Shown here: one piece after another, positions 6,475 to 8,983 of the stretch
How the letters are laid out: each line of letters opens with the position of its first letter
Numbering within the stretch: position 1 is the stretch's first letter
Assembly (NCBI GenBank): GCA_041744735.1
Contig: JBGTKH010000072.1
Span: 1-8,983 of the forward strand
Length of the DNA: 8,983 nt
From: JBGTKH01 sp041744735
GTDB lineage: Bacteria > Planctomycetota > Planctomycetia > Pirellulales > Pirellulaceae
Direction: 5' to 3'
Notes under the pieces: generated by a model
Seen by the model: only the letters and a program-made list of their open reading frames with translations
What the model was told of the DNA's origin: nothing
Databases searched by the model: none
Translations under genes and position numbers: made by a program

Positions 6475-7272
6475 CTACCGGTAGCGCCTTTCGCAGACGA
6501 TGATCCAGCCGTTGGCTCGCAGCCGCCCCAGCAGCCACGGCCAGCGCAATGCTCGCACGCGGCGCGGGTCGAGTGGAATCATTTCGCGAATCGCAAAGCC
6601 GGCGCGGCGCACGGCGCGACGCAGCTCGCCGTGAGTGAACACGTGCAAAAACATGTTGTTGACGCCGCAGTAGGGAAAGAACTTGTCCCCCGGCTCGATG
6701 TCGCGCCGCAGAGCCGCGCGCAGATAGTTTGAAAGCACCCACCACGGGCCGCCCGGATCGTACAGGTTGTACCAAAAGTTGTGCACGTGCAGCACAAACA
6801 CGCCGCCGGGCCGCAGTATTCGCCACGCGTGATCCAGCACCCGCCGCCGATTCTGCCACCCGCGAATCATGCCCAGCGTGCTGAATAAACACATCGCATA
6901 GTCGATCGACTTGTCGGCAAAACAATCCAACTCGACCAAGTTGGCTCGCACACACTGGATCGCCAAGCTTTCACTGTCGGCTTTGCGACGCACGACCTGC
7001 AACATTCTCTCCGATAAATCCACCGCCAATCCGCGGAGCCCCCGACGCGCTAGCGGCACCAGTGCCCGCCCGGTGCCGCAACCCAAATCGGCCACCCAGG
7101 CGTCGCGCTTGGTAAAGTGACGCAGCAGCACCTGTTCGTCGAAATCAAACAGCTTGTTCTCCGCAAAACAGGCGTCGTAGTCGTCCGCAATGCTATCGGT
7201 ATGCGCGTACTCCCACGACCCGCGGGTTACGCCGGGTGGCAGTTGCCATTGAGGTCTCGGGGTGTTCGACAT
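6475..7272 (-). CDS. Class I SAM-dependent methyltransferase
   Basis: The 265-residue protein is a single Rossmann methyltransferase domain (Methyltransf_11/25 type). VADLGCGTGRA at residues 60-70 is the SAM-binding motif I. AVDLS with Asp85 is the acidic end of strand 2 that binds the ribose. DYAMCLFSTLGMI (124-136) is the motif after strand 4, and ILRPGGVFVLHVHN (152-165) is the usual post-catalytic strand. Substrate cannot be read from the sequence; small-molecule or glycan methylation are both possible. ATG 7272 is chosen because it gives MSNTPRPQWQLPPGV, a normal-looking start. ATG 7293 is an in-frame alternative adding seven residues and would overlap the gap promoter. The reading frame stays open far upstream, to 7719, but that part is antisense to gap and is not coding. 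Transcribed divergently from gap. Confidence 0.85.
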   Translation of the reverse strand: MSNTPRPQWQLPPGVTRGSWEYAHTDSIADDYDACFAENKLFDFDEQVLLRHFTKRDAWVADLGCGTGRALVPLARRGLRGLAVDLSERMLQVVRRKADSESLAIQCVRANLVELDCFADKSIDYAMCLFSTLGMIRGWQNRRRVLDHAWRILRPGGVFVLHVHNFWYNLYDPGGPWWVLSNYLRAALRRDIEPGDKFFPYCGVNNMFLHVFTHGELRRAVRRAGFAIREMIPLDPRRVRALRWPWLLGRLRANGWIIVCERRYR

Positions 7273-7278
7273 AGCCGG

Positions 7279-7307
7279 TTGCCGGTCCTGCATTCGCCCA
7301 CTATAAT
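7279..7307 (+). promoter_or_regulatory. Sigma-70 promoter of gap
   Basis: TTGCCG (7279-7284) and a perfect TATAAT (7302-7307) are separated by the ideal 17 bp and point at gap. Transcription would start near 7314, giving a leader of about 55 bases. The element lies in the 96-bp divergent gap, starting 7 bp from the methyltransferase ATG at 7272. On the opposite strand the same AT-rich core reads TATAGT, which might serve the methyltransferase, though no good -35 accompanies it. Confidence 0.6.
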
Positions 7308-7354
7308 TCGCGACTCTAAGTGAAAATAGCATCTCCATTTGAATACGATTGACG

Positions 7355-7360
7355 AAGGAG
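7355..7360 (+). promoter_or_regulatory. Ribosome-binding site of gap
   Basis: AAGGAG lies 8 bases before GTG 7369 and selects this GTG, not the in-frame TTG at 7339, as the start. Confidence 0.75.
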
Positions 7361-7368
7361 AACAAACT

Positions 7369-8394
7369 GTGGCAATTCGCGTGGCAATCAATGGGTTTGG
7401 ACGGATCGGGCGGCTGACGTTTCGCAACATGATGTCCCGCCCCAAGGAATTTGAGGTCGTGGCGATTAACGACCTGACCGACAATCGCACACTGTCGATG
7501 CTGCTCAAGTACGACAGCATCCACGGCCGCTACGACGGCGACGTTTCCAGCGACGACGAGAACATCATCGTCGACGGCAAAAAGATTCTGGCGCTGGCCG
7601 AACGCGACCCCGCCAAACTGCCGTGGAAGGACCTGAAAGTGGACGTGGTGATCGAAAGCACCGGCATCTTCACCGCGCGAAGCAAAGACGGCAAAGCGGG
7701 TTACGACACGCATCTGCAAGCGGGTGCGAAAAAGGTAGTGCTTAGCGCGCCGGCCAAAGACAGCCCCGATCTAACAGTCGTGCTGGGTGTGAACGACGAC
7801 AAGCTCACGCCTGACATGAAGTGCATCTCGAACGCGAGTTGCACAACGAACTGTTTAGCTCCTGTTGCCAAAGTTCTGCACGAGACGTTCGGCATCGAGT
7901 CGGGTTTGATGACTACCGTACACGCTTACACGAACGACCAAAATGTGCAGGATCTGCCGCACCGCGATTTGTATCGGGCTCGTGCCGCGGCTCAAAACAT
8001 CATTCCCAGCACCACCGGCGCGGCCAAAGCCGTGGGCCTCGTGCTGCCCGCACTGAAAGGCAAGCTGACCGGTTTCGCATTGCGAGTGCCGGTGGGCACC
8101 GGCAGCGTCGTGGACCTGACGGTCAACCTGAGCAGAGCCACAACCGCCGCCGAGATCAACGCCGCCATGAAGGCCGCTGCGGAAGGCCCGCTGAAGGGCA
8201 TTTTGGCGTACAGCGAAGACCCGCTCGTCTCGTCCGACATCATCGACGATGCGCACAGTTCGATCTTCGTGTCCGACTGGACCCAAGTGCTTGGCGACAA
8301 GGGCAAGCTGGTCAAAGTGCTAAGCTGGTACGACAACGAATGGGGTTACAGTTGCCGCACGGCGGACCTGGTCGCTAAGATTGGCAATATGTAA
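7369..8394 (+). CDS. gap: Type I glyceraldehyde-3-phosphate dehydrogenase
   Basis: This cytoplasmic enzyme oxidises glyceraldehyde 3-phosphate with NAD and phosphate to 1,3-bisphosphoglycerate in glycolysis, and runs the reverse step in gluconeogenesis. The 341 residues cover the full usual family length. The NAD-binding start is VAINGFGRIGRLTFRN (5-20). Asp35 in AINDL at the end of strand 2 favours NAD over NADP. The catalytic Cys158 lies in SNASCTTNC (154-162) and the base His185 in TTVHAYT. The phosphate-binding stretch is NIIPSTTGAAKAVG (210-223), and the end carries WYDNEWGYSCR (320-330). All active-site residues are present. GTG 7369 is chosen because of AAGGAG 8 bases upstream and because the fold starts directly after it. 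It has its own promoter at 7279-7307. The next gene begins 39 bp after the stop in the same direction and may be cotranscribed. Confidence 0.97.
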   Translation: MAIRVAINGFGRIGRLTFRNMMSRPKEFEVVAINDLTDNRTLSMLLKYDSIHGRYDGDVSSDDENIIVDGKKILALAERDPAKLPWKDLKVDVVIESTGIFTARSKDGKAGYDTHLQAGAKKVVLSAPAKDSPDLTVVLGVNDDKLTPDMKCISNASCTTNCLAPVAKVLHETFGIESGLMTTVHAYTNDQNVQDLPHRDLYRARAAAQNIIPSTTGAAKAVGLVLPALKGKLTGFALRVPVGTGSVVDLTVNLSRATTAAEINAAMKAAAEGPLKGILAYSEDPLVSSDIIDDAHSSIFVSDWTQVLGDKGKLVKVLSWYDNEWGYSCRTADLVAKIGNM

Positions 8395-8433
8395 CGCAGC
8401 GACAGACTTTCAACTTGAGGGAAATCAACTGCG

Positions 8434-8787
8434 ATGATCGTCAGGCTGGACATCCCGGAAGATCTCGCCCTGCGGCTGCAGCCGGTCGAGGATCAACTGC
8501 CGCAAATCTTGGAATTGGGTTTGCGCGAGCTACAGGCAATGGGGCAATCCGGTTTTGAGGGTGCTGCTGAAGTGTTCGAAGTCCTCGCGGGATTACCATC
8601 CGCCGAGGAAATCCTGAAGCTTCGACCTTCGCTGGCGTTGCAAGCGCGAATCAGTGAGTTGTTGGAAAAAAACCGCACTGTCGGTCTGACGCCCGCAGAG
8701 GAACAACAGTGGCAACAGTATCAGTATCTGGAACACCTGGTACGTATGGCCAAGGCCAATGCCGCCGTAATGCTAAAGGCATCGTGA
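8434..8787 (+). CDS. Small conserved-looking protein paired with an HNH nuclease
   Basis: The 117-residue acidic, mainly helical protein starts at ATG 8434, ten bases after a GAGGGAA ribosome site (8417-8423). It begins with a strand-like IVRLDIPEDLALRL, followed by helix LPQILELGLRELQA. This order is loosely like a ribbon-helix-helix antitoxin start. The middle (GLPSAEEILKLRPSLALQARISELLEKNRTVGLTPAEEQ split over residues 50-90) is predicted helical, and the end is LEHLVRMAKANAAVMLKAS. I recall similar small proteins encoded directly before HNH endonucleases in cyanobacteria and planctomycetes, but no function is established to my knowledge. The HNH start follows 7 bp after the stop, so the two are surely cotranscribed. 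It could be an antitoxin, inhibitor or adaptor of the nuclease; that is inference. Confidence 0.75.
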   Translation: MIVRLDIPEDLALRLQPVEDQLPQILELGLRELQAMGQSGFEGAAEVFEVLAGLPSAEEILKLRPSLALQARISELLEKNRTVGLTPAEEQQWQQYQYLEHLVRMAKANAAVMLKAS

Positions 8788-8794
8788 GCGAACG

Positions 8795-8983
8795 ATGGGC
8801 ACGTATATTCCCGCGGAGTTGCGGCGGCTGGTTTTTGAACGCGCTGCTGGGTGCTGCGAGTATTGCTTGACTGCTGACGGCGCAGCGTTTGCCCCACACG
8901 AACTCGACCACGTGATCGCTCTGAAGCATGGTGGGCAGACGGACGCCGAGAATCTTGCGATTTCTTGCGCCGTGTGCAACAAG
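8795..8983 (+). CDS. HNH endonuclease, 5' part (runs off window)
   Basis: From ATG 8795 the frame is open for 63 codons to the window end. The protein begins MGTYIPAELRRLVFERA and shows an HNH nuclease core: Cys21-x-x-Cys24 (CEYC) and Cys58-x-x-Cys61 (CAVC), which would bind structural zinc. The ELDHV segment carries the catalytic His39, the turn KHGGQTDAENL includes the conserved Asn53, and CNK closes the visible part. Proteins of this family are metal-dependent DNA endonucleases, often of unknown biological role. It starts 7 bp after the preceding small gene with no clear ribosome site of its own, which suggests translational coupling. The C-terminal part is outside the window, so length and intactness are unknown. 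Confidence 0.88.
   Translation, partial: MGTYIPAELRRLVFERAAGCCEYCLTADGAAFAPHELDHVIALKHGGQTDAENLAISCAVCNK

Noticed and set aside
6475..6484. Palindrome CTACCGGTAG over the methyltransferase stop codon
   Set aside because: Without a loop it cannot form a terminator hairpin, and 10-bp palindromes occur by chance in coding DNA of this length.
7273..7719. N-terminal extension of the minus-strand methyltransferase frame by 149 codons
   Set aside because: It overlaps the gap promoter and the first third of gap in antisense and has no domain. The methyltransferase fold is complete from 7272.

Overview
The window looks like chromosomal DNA from a planctomycete (Pirellula/Rhodopirellula-like). This is inferred from protein style, not from a marker gene. 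The signs are 24-residue TDxGL-type leucine-rich repeats, a fragment of a PKD/cadherin-like surface protein, a tandem family of secreted proteins of unknown function, moderately high GC by eye, and loosely packed genes on both strands. There is no rRNA, tRNA, CRISPR array or recognisable insertion sequence.

Layout. Positions 1-456 hold the C-terminal end of a leucine-rich-repeat protein whose upstream part is broken. Directly after its stop, 435/474-2153 is an open frame without signal peptide or ribosome site. Its first 245 residues are a fragment of a large extracellular repeat protein (PKD-like, then cadherin-like). These run in frame into an unrelated beta-rich, Ala/Gly/Pro-rich tail. Positions 2257-4455 encode a secreted coiled-coil protein split by a single in-frame TGA at 3589-3591. 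Both halves are in one frame, and a perfect 8-bp inverted repeat lies just downstream of the TGA. Positions 4511-4918 are the start of a second copy of the same family, frameshifted near 4859 and then cut off. Positions 5028-6458 encode a fusion of a Stealth-like sugar-phosphate/glycosyl transferase domain with a class I methyltransferase.

The second half is tidier. A minus-strand SAM methyltransferase (6475-7272) converges on the fusion gene and diverges from a complete glyceraldehyde-3-phosphate dehydrogenase gene (7369-8394). That gene has a near-consensus sigma-70 promoter in the divergent gap. After it come a small conserved-looking 117-residue protein (8434-8787) and, 7 bp later, the start of an HNH endonuclease that runs off the window (8795 onward).

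How the genes relate. The left half looks like a region of gene duplication and decay feeding cell-surface proteins. The fusion protein and the nearby methyltransferase could both act on surface glycans, but only the fusion has direct domain support. The gap gene is central glycolysis. The last two genes look like a two-gene module with a nuclease as the second member. The most unusual signals are the TGA-plus-hairpin interruption of the secreted protein, the Stealth/methyltransferase fusion, and the in-frame chimera near 1210.
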